From: Cytobacillus luteolus | GTDB taxonomy: Bacteria; Bacillota; Bacilli; Bacillales; Bacillaceae_L | Direction: 5' to 3' | NCBI RefSeq assembly: GCF_017873715.1 | Contig: NZ_JAGGKM010000002.1 | Coordinates: 62,001 to 126,000, forward strand | DNA: 64,000 nt | Shown: piece by piece, positions 44,260 through 52,993 of the stretch | Position numbering within the stretch: the first letter of the stretch is position 1 | How the letters are laid out: each line of letters begins with the position of its first letter | Made by a program: the position numbers and the translations under genes | Notes under the pieces: model-generated | Seen by the model: only the letters and a program-made list of their open reading frames with translations | Told to the model about the DNA's origin: nothing | Database searches by the model: none

Positions 44260-44388
44260 ATAAAACCGTTACAACTTCTTGTTTACTAGTTTTTTGGTAG
44301 TTTTTTATATTAACACCTAGCCAAGACAACTTTTTGTTATACTTTAGACTATATATAACTCCTTATCCTAAAATATCAGGTGATAAAA

Positions 44389-46671
44389 ATGCTGCCCGAA
44401 ATAAAGCTCTCTGTACGCACATTGGTTGAATATGTATACCGTAGTGGAAGTATTGATAACAAATTTCGAACTACCTCAACTCTTACTGAGGGGACAAAGG
44501 CCCATAAGGTGATTCAGAGCACGTATAATGAGACAGATCAAAAGGAAGTGTTTCTTAAAACGGAAATTGAATATGAAAAGTTGCTTTATAAAATTGAGGG
44601 GCGATGTGATGGGTTAATTTTTCGTAGTGATGAAGTTCTCATTGACGAAATTAAATCTACCACAAAGGATTTGAGTTTAATTAATGAAGAGACATTCCCT
44701 GTCCACTGGGCTCAGGCTATCGTTTATGCTTATATTTATGCTAAAGACCATGAGCACCGAGAAATGAGTGTTCAATTAACTTATATTCATGTGGTTACAG
44801 AAGAACAAAAGAAATTTATCAAACGTTTTACCTTTCAAGAACTAAAACAGTTTGTAAATGAGCTGGTAAAGAACTATTCCCCTTATGCATTGCTCATGCA
44901 CAAGCATCGAATAAATAGAGATCAAAGTATAAAAGAATTACCATTTCCTTTTTCTACTTATCGTGAGGGTCAACGTACTCTGGCAGGTGCTATTTATAAA
45001 ACAATCGCAGAGGAGAAAAATATATTTGCAAATGCACCTACTGGTATTGGTAAAACCATTTCTACTATTTTTCCAACTGTTAAAGCGATTGGTGAAGGAA
45101 AACTCGAGAGACTATTTTATTTAACTGCAAAAACGATTACAAGACAAACGGCTGAAGAAGCTTTTTCCCTTATGAAAACCAAGGGTCTTTGTATGAGTGC
45201 AGTAACTATTACTGCAAAGGATAAAGTATGCTTTAAAGAAGAAACCATATGTCAGAAGGAATATTGCGAGTTTGCAAATGGTTATTATGATCGGCTTAAT
45301 GAAGCTTTTTTGGATATATTTTCTCAAGAAACGTTTATTAGCCGTGCTACAATCGAAGAATATGCGAGAAGGCATACGCTATGTCCATTTGAATTCTCTT
45401 TAGATTTGGCCTTTGTAGCAGATGCAATCATTTGTGATTACAATTATATTTTTGACCCGAAAGTAGCACTAAAGCGATTTTTTGAAGAACATAAGAGACA
45501 AACTGTATTATTAATTGATGAAGCTCATAACCTAGTTGATCGTGCTCGGGAGATGTTTTCAGCTGAATTGCAAAAATCTAGCTTTCTAACATTAAAACGT
45601 GACTATAAAGGAACAAATTTGTACGAATCTGTTACTCAACTAAATAAATATTTTATTGAACTAAAGAAAAAGTGTGCAGAGAAAGGACATATAGTCTTGA
45701 AGGATTTACAAGATGATCTTGTAGAATTGCTTGAAGAATTCACACATGTGGCTGAATTAGAATTATTGCATCAAACTAAATCACAAGATCAGCAACTGCT
45801 ATTGGATACCTATTTTGCGGCAACAGGGTTTGTCAGAATATCAAAACTTTTCGACGAAAGGTTTGTATTCTATGTGAGTACTGAAAAAAATGAGGTTCAA
45901 ATTAAATTATTTTGTTTGGACCCTTCTTATCTCTTGCAGCAGATTAGTAAAAAGTTTCGAGCAACTGTCTATTTTTCTGCCACACTGTTACCATTTCAAT
46001 ATTTTATGGATATGCTTGGTGGTACGACAGAGGATTATACCATTTCGATTCCTTCACCATTTTTAAAAGAACAAACAGACGTATTCATTCAGCCTTTATC
46101 CACTCGATATCATGACAGAGACCATTCAAAGTCACATATTGTAAACATGTTATCAAATCTTGTAAAAGAACGAAAAGGTAACTATCTGGTTTTCTTTCCA
46201 TCCTATCAATATTTAAAAAGTGTATTTGAAGACTTTACTGCAAACTATCCTGAAATCCGTTCCATCCTTCAGCATAACAATATGGGGGAGGACGAACGTG
46301 AACAATTTTTAGAGGAGTTTAAAGAAGATAGTACAAGTACACTCGTTGGCTTTGCTGTATTAGGTGGTATTTTCTCTGAAGGTGTGGACTTAAAGGGTAA
46401 TAGATTGAAAGGTGTTGTTGTTGTTGGGGTAGGGCTACCACAGCTTTGTCTAGAGCGAAATATAATAAAAGACTATTTTCACTCTTCTGGAAAAAACGGA
46501 TACGACTACGCCTATACCTACCCAGGAATGAACAAGGTGCTACAAGCAGGAGGTCGACTAATCAGGTCTGAAGCAGACACGGGAGTCATTGTATTAGTTG
46601 ATGATCGCTTTCTAACTCAGAAGTATCAGGGACTTTTCCCAGTTGAGTGGAGGGATTTTGAAACTATTTAA
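44389..46671 (+). CDS. RecB-like nuclease fused to an XPD/DinG-type helicase
   Basis: Protein of 760 residues from ATG 44389 (AGGTGAT site). The N-terminal domain (about 1-175) shows PD-(D/E)xK motifs of the RecB/Cas4 type: G35xxxH39, Asp74 (GRCDGL), Glu87-x-Lys89 (DEIKS) and Gln109-xxx-Tyr113. Then an XPD/DinG helicase: Walker A APTGIGKT (216-223), iron-sulfur cysteines 281, 288, 293 and 332, DEAH 377-380 and late motifs including QAGGRLIRS. The domain order suits 5' end resection or fork repair. Standalone gene; whether it belongs to repair or phage defence is unknown. Confidence 0.9.
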   Translation: MLPEIKLSVRTLVEYVYRSGSIDNKFRTTSTLTEGTKAHKVIQSTYNETDQKEVFLKTEIEYEKLLYKIEGRCDGLIFRSDEVLIDEIKSTTKDLSLINEETFPVHWAQAIVYAYIYAKDHEHREMSVQLTYIHVVTEEQKKFIKRFTFQELKQFVNELVKNYSPYALLMHKHRINRDQSIKELPFPFSTYREGQRTLAGAIYKTIAEEKNIFANAPTGIGKTISTIFPTVKAIGEGKLERLFYLTAKTITRQTAEEAFSLMKTKGLCMSAVTITAKDKVCFKEETICQKEYCEFANGYYDRLNEAFLDIFSQETFISRATIEEYARRHTLCPFEFSLDLAFVADAIICDYNYIFDPKVALKRFFEEHKRQTVLLIDEAHNLVDRAREMFSAELQKSSFLTLKRDYKGTNLYESVTQLNKYFIELKKKCAEKGHIVLKDLQDDLVELLEEFTHVAELELLHQTKSQDQQLLLDTYFAATGFVRISKLFDERFVFYVSTEKNEVQIKLFCLDPSYLLQQISKKFRATVYFSATLLPFQYFMDMLGGTTEDYTISIPSPFLKEQTDVFIQPLSTRYHDRDHSKSHIVNMLSNLVKERKGNYLVFFPSYQYLKSVFEDFTANYPEIRSILQHNNMGEDEREQFLEEFKEDSTSTLVGFAVLGGIFSEGVDLKGNRLKGVVVVGVGLPQLCLERNIIKDYFHSSGKNGYDYAYTYPGMNKVLQAGGRLIRSEADTGVIVLVDDRFLTQKYQGLFPVEWRDFETI

Positions 46672-46672
46672 T

Positions 46673-46718
46673 AATAAGGAGGATTAATGGAAGTCCATAT
46701 GTCCTCCTTATTTTTTTA
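46673..46718 (+). terminator. terminator after the helicase gene
   Basis: AATAAGGAGGA pairs with TCCTCCTTATT across an 18-nt loop, followed by a T-run. Confidence 0.85.
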
Positions 46719-46746
46719 TGTTTTATGATTGTGTAAATAGATTCTC

Positions 46747-48030
46747 CTATACTGTGTTGCTCTTAAGTACATTTGTTTCATGCATCTTTCTATTTCCAAA
46801 TACTAAAAGAAAATAGATAGCTGCAGCAAATGACCCCAAGGCAGAGAGGATGCACAAAATCAGGTATCCTTGCTCATTTCCAGCAACTTGAACGATATAC
46901 ATGGCAATAGGCCCAAGTAAACTAATAGAAATGGAAGTTGCCATAAATCCAAAGCTGTTCGTTAATCCTCTGACTTCTGGTTCTACTCTATCCATCATGA
47001 TTTTAGTTTCAATCGGATTCAGTCCGAATTTGGTTGAGCGGAATAGTATAAAGGCAACCGCTGCAACCCAAATGTTTTGTGTTGCTCCTAACAATAGAAC
47101 CGCTGGAATCGATAATAGATGATAAAGTGAAACAGTTTGAACTTCTGTAATTCTACTCGTGACACTGGAATTATACGACATAAATACAACAGTCCCTAAA
47201 GTAGCTATCGCTAATATGAAACTGATGTTAGAGGGAGATAACGCAAACTTGTGCAAAAAGAATAAATTTATAAAAGGAGCAATGATACCTAAGCTAGCTC
47301 CTGCAAGTGCTTTTGATATACTGAATGTCATAATCGGTACGAGTAATTTCGGTTTTTTCTTTAGAATGCTTAAAAGAGTCGAATGAGCTTTATTAGCTAT
47401 AAGTTGTGACTCGGTTTCCCTGACAAATAGTAAAGGTATTAGACATAAAATGAACATGATTATGGTGATTGAAAGTGTGATACGAATGCTAGATGAGTTT
47501 GATAAATGAAACAATTCCTGAATCCCATCCGAAACAATTCCTCCCAATAATGTTCCTAAAAACGTAAAAAAGGTGCCAGTGCTAAAAGCAAATGTAAACA
47601 ATTCTTTCTTTTCAATTGCGTTTGAATACTCCGTCAATAAGGGTACAAACGTTACGATTGAAGCGGCGTGACCGACACCAATTAAAAATCCCCAGAATGC
47701 AAGCTCACTTGGAGTTGTTGCGAACAAATTGCCAGTTAGAGCAAATGTAAATACACATACCCCAGCTATTACTCCTTTTTTAGAACCTAAACGATCAGAT
47801 AAAAATCCAGCAGGGATATATATAATTGCTTGTGCTATAAAATTCAGGCCAAGAATCTTCCCTATAACAAGTTCACTACTTACCATACTTTGTAAAAACA
47901 AATTATACAAAACTAAGTGAATCCCTAGCCCTAAACAAAAGATCATATTCCAAATAAGAGTGTATTGTGTATTCGAAGAATAAGACCTAAAATGCGAACG
48001 AAATTTAAATAAATTAACTATTTCCTTCAA
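46747..48030 (-). CDS. MFS transporter
   Basis: Major facilitator of about 427 residues with twelve hydrophobic segments and the loop 2-3 motif GFLSDRLGSKKG. The start is taken as TTG at 48030 (LKEIVNLFKF); a GGGG run directly before it is too close, so the exact start is unsure. It is divergent from the HxlR regulator and may be controlled by it. Substrate unknown; drug efflux is possible. Confidence 0.82.
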   Translation of the reverse strand: MKEIVNLFKFRSHFRSYSSNTQYTLIWNMIFCLGLGIHLVLYNLFLQSMVSSELVIGKILGLNFIAQAIIYIPAGFLSDRLGSKKGVIAGVCVFTFALTGNLFATTPSELAFWGFLIGVGHAASIVTFVPLLTEYSNAIEKKELFTFAFSTGTFFTFLGTLLGGIVSDGIQELFHLSNSSSIRITLSITIIMFILCLIPLLFVRETESQLIANKAHSTLLSILKKKPKLLVPIMTFSISKALAGASLGIIAPFINLFFLHKFALSPSNISFILAIATLGTVVFMSYNSSVTSRITEVQTVSLYHLLSIPAVLLLGATQNIWVAAVAFILFRSTKFGLNPIETKIMMDRVEPEVRGLTNSFGFMATSISISLLGPIAMYIVQVAGNEQGYLILCILSALGSFAAAIYFLLVFGNRKMHETNVLKSNTV

Positions 48031-48121
48031 CCCCTTTACTTTACATAATTTACATATTATGGCCAATGATTTACCATAACAAGTAGGCACTTTTTTGTTC
48101 GTACATTTGGGAGGTGTTTGT

Positions 48122-48493
48122 TTGAAAAGTAAAAAGTACAATTGTCCAGTTGAACTCACAGTCGAAGTAATGGGTGGAAAGTGGAAATCAAGAATCATGT
48201 GGCATCTAACTAAAAATTCGTATCGATACGGAGAACTGCGTAAATTGATTCCAGGAATTACGCAAAAAATGCTAACTCAATCCTTACGGGAGCTTGAAGC
48301 AGATGGATTAATTGCGCGTAATGCTTATGATGGGAAAATACCAAAAGTTGAATATTTTTTAACACATTATGGGGAATCTACCACGCCATTACTGCAACTT
48401 ATGAGTCAGTGGGGAAAGAATCATAAATTACGTATAGAAAATACAGAGGAAACGAGACCAATACAAACTAAAACTTTAGTAAATCCACAATAA
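48122..48493 (+). CDS. HxlR-family regulator
   Basis: Winged-helix regulator of 123 residues with the family opening CPVELTVEVMGGKWKSRIMWHL and recognition region PGITQKMLTQSLRELEADGLI. The TTG start at 48122 has GGGAGGTG 5 bp upstream. A cysteine near the N-terminus (in NCPVE) is the position used for redox or electrophile sensing in this family. It heads the operon to 51829 and is divergent from the MFS gene. Confidence 0.92.
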   Translation: MKSKKYNCPVELTVEVMGGKWKSRIMWHLTKNSYRYGELRKLIPGITQKMLTQSLRELEADGLIARNAYDGKIPKVEYFLTHYGESTTPLLQLMSQWGKNHKLRIENTEETRPIQTKTLVNPQ

Positions 48494-48529
48494 TACATTA
48501 CTAGAATATTGTCCTATAAGGAGATTTAT

Positions 48530-49432
48530 ATGGAAACATATATACAACATTGTTTAGAAGGAGACGTATTCTCTGCCTATCATCATTTAAAAGGGCTGCA
48601 TGCAAAAACGGACGAACAACACGAATTAATAAAGAAATATAAAGAGACATTTTTTACACCAAATCCTACGTTCTCTATTGATAGTAATGACCCTTGGGTG
48701 AGAGGTGTAGTCAGTGCTTATTATAATTACTTCATCCTCGTCCTAACAAAACAATTATCAAATAAGGAAGCAGAACAGCGTTTGTACCAGTCATTACTAA
48801 TATACGTATCAGGAATTCCAAAAGATTTAAATGAGGTTGAGGAAGAATTGGAAGCTACTTTTAATAGTAAGGGTTTCTATTTCCTTGGTGGGTATACTTT
48901 GCCTTTTAGAGGACCATATATTTGGCAAAAGCAGGAGAAGGTAGACTATCAGGTTGAGTTGCCATTTTCAACACAGAATTTAACAATCTATTTAATGGAT
49001 GATTTTTTAATGTTAAGTTGGTTACATTTTGCAACCTTTGGTGTGAAGTCTACAGGAGGTTGGGCAAAACATGATGGCTTATATTGTGTTCGCAGTCGCT
49101 ACGGTGACACACTGGAGACAAATGATTTTCAAGTTACCTTTCTAAAGCATGAAGCACAGCATGTATATGACCTTGAAAAATATCCAAATATACAACCATG
49201 GGAAATAGAATATCGTGCTAAATTAGTAGAATTAATTTACGGAGATTCAGAAGATCTATTGGTAAAATTCATGAACGAAGCGAAAAACAACCCTGATTTC
49301 CCACACCTTTTTGCATCTTATAAAATTAAACAAGAACTTGGTCGACTAGATGGATCTTCTATAAGAGATTTTGCATTGGAATTGTATAAAGAACACACTT
49401 TCCAGTTGGATGTAAATAAAGGTACGGAGTGA
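48530..49432 (+). CDS. HEXXH metallopeptidase-like protein of unknown family
   Basis: Protein of 300 residues with HEAQH at 207-211 (HExxH zinc motif) and a downstream Glu227 in EIEYRAKL, the layout of gluzincin-type zinc hydrolases. No signal peptide or membrane segment, so it is predicted cytoplasmic. The start at 48530 has AAGGAGA upstream; the alternative TTG at 48509 has none. I do not recognise the rest of the protein. It lies in an operon with an HxlR regulator, a D-2-hydroxyacid dehydrogenase and an exporter. Confidence 0.7.
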   Translation: METYIQHCLEGDVFSAYHHLKGLHAKTDEQHELIKKYKETFFTPNPTFSIDSNDPWVRGVVSAYYNYFILVLTKQLSNKEAEQRLYQSLLIYVSGIPKDLNEVEEELEATFNSKGFYFLGGYTLPFRGPYIWQKQEKVDYQVELPFSTQNLTIYLMDDFLMLSWLHFATFGVKSTGGWAKHDGLYCVRSRYGDTLETNDFQVTFLKHEAQHVYDLEKYPNIQPWEIEYRAKLVELIYGDSEDLLVKFMNEAKNNPDFPHLFASYKIKQELGRLDGSSIRDFALELYKEHTFQLDVNKGTE

Positions 49433-49451
49433 AATGGATGGAGGTACTTAA

Positions 49452-50384
49452 ATGAATATTAATAACATTCTTGTCTCGGGTAACTATCAGGAAGAATTTA
49501 AAAGTCATCTATCATCAAATCTTTTAAAAGATTTCCGATTTATACCAGTAGAAGAAATCACACCAACTGACCTTTCTTGGGCAGATGCATATGTTGGTCC
49601 TAGACCTAGTCCAAATTTCAATTTTTCAAATATCAAGTGGGTTCATTCTTTTAATGCAGGAGTTAATAACTATCTAGAGATAGAGGGATGGAAGGAGAAT
49701 AATGTTTTACTAACTCGCACCGTATGTTCGTTTGGTCAAAGAATTAGTGAATATTGTTTAAGTTATATACTACAAGATTTACAATACCATAGTCAGTTTC
49801 AGGTGAAGCAAAAACAGAAAAAGTGGCAGCAAATGACTCCTAAAATGCTAAGAGACCAAACGATTCTAATTTTTGGTACAGGTGAAATTGGACGAGAGGT
49901 GGCTAAAACGTTTGCCAGTTTCGGAACTACTGTATACGGAGTTTCTCATAGTGGTAAGCCAAGAGACTATTTTACAGAAGTCACAACTGTATCCAATGCA
50001 GCTATTTTGTTTAGTAAAGCGGATTGGATTATTAGTACCCTTCCACTAACAAAAGATACTGAAAAACTATTTGATCGTGACTTTTTTAATAAGCTAAATG
50101 GCACTGGTTTTATCAATGTTGGAAGAGGGGCAACCGTCGATGAAGAAGCATTGCTTCACGCTTTGAATACAGAGAAAGTTCGTAGAGCGATATTGGATGT
50201 AGTCACTACTGAACCACTTCCAGTGAACTCAGCACTATGGGAAAGAGAAGATGTTACGATTACACCTCATATTTCTGCGGTCACTGAAATTGATGAAGCA
50301 ATTGATTGTTTTCTTGATACATTACGAAAAGTGCAGAATAATGAAATTTTAACAAATAAGGTGGATTTTGAAAAAGGATATTAA
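49452..50384 (+). CDS. D-2-hydroxyacid dehydrogenase
   Basis: NAD-dependent enzyme of 310 residues: dinucleotide motif GTGEIGREV (about 140-148), substrate-side INVGRG, and catalytic Glu/His in DVVTTEPLP and TPHISAV. This is the YPL113c-like or GhrA-like branch, which reduces 2-oxoacids such as glyoxylate or hydroxypyruvate. A GGAGGTAC site precedes the ATG. Second enzyme of the HxlR-led operon. Confidence 0.9.
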   Translation: MNINNILVSGNYQEEFKSHLSSNLLKDFRFIPVEEITPTDLSWADAYVGPRPSPNFNFSNIKWVHSFNAGVNNYLEIEGWKENNVLLTRTVCSFGQRISEYCLSYILQDLQYHSQFQVKQKQKKWQQMTPKMLRDQTILIFGTGEIGREVAKTFASFGTTVYGVSHSGKPRDYFTEVTTVSNAAILFSKADWIISTLPLTKDTEKLFDRDFFNKLNGTGFINVGRGATVDEEALLHALNTEKVRRAILDVVTTEPLPVNSALWEREDVTITPHISAVTEIDEAIDCFLDTLRKVQNNEILTNKVDFEKGY

Positions 50385-50425
50385 TACTTTTTTAGATTAT
50401 GTGGAAGTCCAGGTGAAGAGAAATT

Positions 50426-51829
50426 ATGGAAGCAACACAACGAAAGATCCTGACTGCCTTGTTAATTTCAACGTTTTTGGCAGCAATCGAAGTAACCATT
50501 ATTAGTACAGCCATGCCACAAATCGTCGATAGTCTTGGCGGATTTGAGATGATTAGTTGGGTGTTTGCAATTTATTTACTAACAACAGCTATTACTACAC
50601 CAATCTGGGGGAAGCTTGCTGACCTTATTGGTAGGAAGAAGATTTTTTTACTAGGGGTAACAGTATTCCTGATTGGATCTGCCTTATGTGGAGTCTCACA
50701 AAACATGGTTCAATTAATTATTTTTCGAGCTATTCAAGGTATTGGAGCAGGAGCGATTAATCCGATTACATTCACAATCATTGCAGACGTGTTTAATTTT
50801 CAACAAAGAGCGAAGGTCCAAGGTCTTGTAAGCTCGATGTGGGGAATTGCAGGGGTTTTTGGTCCTCTAGTTGGAGGTCTATTAACGGATTTCCTTTCTT
50901 GGCGGTGGATCTTTTTTATTAATATACCTTTTGGAGTTATTTCTGTATGGATGATCACGAAATATCTCAAGGAGACTTTAGAAACGAGAGAACGAAAAAT
51001 TGATTATGGTGGAGCCATCACATTTACGATTGGTATTAGTGCATTATTATTCGCACTGTTATCCTTTAATCAAGGAGAAAGTGGAATTGAACTTAGTACA
51101 TTGAGTTTATATGGACTGTTTGGAATTGCATTTTTCTTTCTACTCGCATTCTTTGGAATTCAAACAAAGCATTCAGAACCAATGATGCCATTACATTTAT
51201 TTAAAATGCCTGATGTTTCTATCTCTATCTTGGGTGGTTTTTTAACGAGCATTATTTTAATTGGGTTAACAGCTTATTTACCTTTATGGACACAAAATGT
51301 ATTAGAGATGGGCGCAACGTCTTCAGGCTTTACCCTGATACCACTTTCGATTGGGTGGCCAGTTGGTGCAATTCTTTGTGGTCGAGTGATTCCTCAATAT
51401 GGGATTAAGAGTATTGCCATTTTTGGTGGAAGTCTCATTTTTATTAGTTCACTACTTCTAACCTTTGTGACACCTGAAACTTCATTATGGATTCTTTCTA
51501 TCATCATTTTTGTGATGGGTATGGGATTTGGGTTTGCAACGACTGCTTTCACGGTGATTATTCAATCATCTGTAGAAATGAACATGCGAGGTTCAGCAGG
51601 ATCGTTAAATACTCTCATGCGGACATTAGGTCAAACACTAGGTGTAGCGTTGTTGGGAGCAGCTATGAATTACGTCATGAATGCAAATGCTTCTAGTGGT
51701 ATGGCTTCACCACTTGTAATAGGAGAAGGATTGCATACTGTGTTTATCATTTCAGCGATTGTTGCTCTGGTTAGTCTTCTTGTAACGCTATGGATACCGA
51801 AACGGAATGCCGAGGAATATGCGAATTAA
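50426..51829 (+). CDS. DHA2-type MFS drug exporter
   Basis: Major facilitator of 467 residues with about fourteen segments, of the EmrB/QacA (DHA2) type. It has motif A GKLADLIGRKK in loop 2-3 and the early AIEVTIISTAMPQI of family helix 1. Export of a toxic compound driven by protons is expected. It closes the HxlR-led operon, 42 bp after the dehydrogenase. Confidence 0.92.
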   Translation: MEATQRKILTALLISTFLAAIEVTIISTAMPQIVDSLGGFEMISWVFAIYLLTTAITTPIWGKLADLIGRKKIFLLGVTVFLIGSALCGVSQNMVQLIIFRAIQGIGAGAINPITFTIIADVFNFQQRAKVQGLVSSMWGIAGVFGPLVGGLLTDFLSWRWIFFINIPFGVISVWMITKYLKETLETRERKIDYGGAITFTIGISALLFALLSFNQGESGIELSTLSLYGLFGIAFFFLLAFFGIQTKHSEPMMPLHLFKMPDVSISILGGFLTSIILIGLTAYLPLWTQNVLEMGATSSGFTLIPLSIGWPVGAILCGRVIPQYGIKSIAIFGGSLIFISSLLLTFVTPETSLWILSIIIFVMGMGFGFATTAFTVIIQSSVEMNMRGSAGSLNTLMRTLGQTLGVALLGAAMNYVMNANASSGMASPLVIGEGLHTVFIISAIVALVSLLVTLWIPKRNAEEYAN

Positions 51830-51953
51830 CTAGCTTCTCAATGCCTTATACGGATAGATTCTACCGGCGTATGTTACTTAGGAGGTAAATTATATACAGT
51901 ACAATTACAGTATCTTAAGTGAATTGATGAAAACTATGATAAGGGAGATTACC

Positions 51954-52766
51954 ATGAGTGAACTAAAATCAATTGAACAATTAAAAACACCAAATACAAG
52001 AACTAGTTTAGCAATCGATTTTAAAAAACTAGGCTTAGAAAAAGGGATGGTTGTGATTGTCCATTCCTCTCTAAGTTCGTTTGGGTGGATATGTGGTGGA
52101 CCTGTTGCAGTTATACAAGCACTGATGGATGTGGTTGGGGAAGAGGGAACGATTGTCATGCCAACACAAACCGGTGATAACTCTGACCCATCAAGTTGGC
52201 AGAACCCACCTGTACCAGAGGAGTGGTGGCCGATCATTCGTAATGAAATGCCTGCCTATGACCCAAAGGTAACACCAACTCGTGCAATGGGGAAAATCGT
52301 AGAAACGTTCCGCACGTATCCTAATGTAAAAAGAAGTTTTCATCCAGCTTACTCTTTTGCTGCCTGGGGGAAGCATGCTGAGTATGTTCTAACTGAACAA
52401 CCTTTAGAATCTGGGTTTGGACCACAATCACCCCTAGCAAAAATCTATGAGCTAGACGGCTATGTTTTATTATTAGGTGTTGGTCATGATAGTAATACAT
52501 CATTACACTTAGCTGAACATGCGATTGATATGCCAAAAATGGTTCGAAAAGGCGCTGCAATGATTGAGGATGGCGAGCGAGTTTGGAAGACTTTTGAAGA
52601 AATTGAATACAACTCAGATGTATTCGAGGAATTAGGAAAAGACTTTGAAGTGAAACATCAAATCAATCTCCTAATAATAGGAAATGCAGATTGTAAGCTT
52701 ATGAGTCAACGGTATTTAGTTAATTTTGGTCGTGATTGGTTGCAGAATAAACATTCTAATGAATAG
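51954..52766 (+). CDS. AAC(3)-like aminoglycoside/antibiotic N-acetyltransferase
   Basis: Acetyl-CoA transferase of 270 residues of the AAC(3)/YokD family. It has the opening VHSSLSSFGWICGG and the active-site stretch HPAYSFAAWG. Chromosomal members such as B. subtilis YokD often have weak or no aminoglycoside activity, so resistance should not be assumed. The start at 51954 follows AAGGGAGA; earlier in-frame ATGs lack a site. Probably its own transcript, with a terminator after it. Confidence 0.88.
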   Translation: MSELKSIEQLKTPNTRTSLAIDFKKLGLEKGMVVIVHSSLSSFGWICGGPVAVIQALMDVVGEEGTIVMPTQTGDNSDPSSWQNPPVPEEWWPIIRNEMPAYDPKVTPTRAMGKIVETFRTYPNVKRSFHPAYSFAAWGKHAEYVLTEQPLESGFGPQSPLAKIYELDGYVLLLGVGHDSNTSLHLAEHAIDMPKMVRKGAAMIEDGERVWKTFEEIEYNSDVFEELGKDFEVKHQINLLIIGNADCKLMSQRYLVNFGRDWLQNKHSNE

Positions 52767-52776
52767 AGTGAAAAAG

Positions 52777-52801
52777 AGTAGGGCTAAACCTACTTTTTTT
52801 T
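52777..52801 (+). terminator. terminator after the acetyltransferase gene
   Basis: AGTAGG pairs with CCTACT across six bases, followed by a run of Ts. Confidence 0.85.
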
Positions 52802-52993
52802 ATATTTTAGATTTCAACTTACAATCATAGAATCAACGAAACTCACAAAGAATCTCACAATAATATTCTTTTATCACCTAAAGTCTAATATTTTTTAAAA
52901 AATCTGAATTTTGTAAACTGCTTTACATCGAAGTCAAAAAGATAATATTATAATGAATTTAAACTTGGACAGTGATTAGGGAGGTGAAGGAAT

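Noticed and set aside
52898-52912. CodY-like box (AAAAATCTGAATTTT) before the peptide operon
   Set aside because: It has five mismatches to AATTTTCWGAAAATT, too many in an AT-rich region, although CodY control of peptide uptake would make sense.
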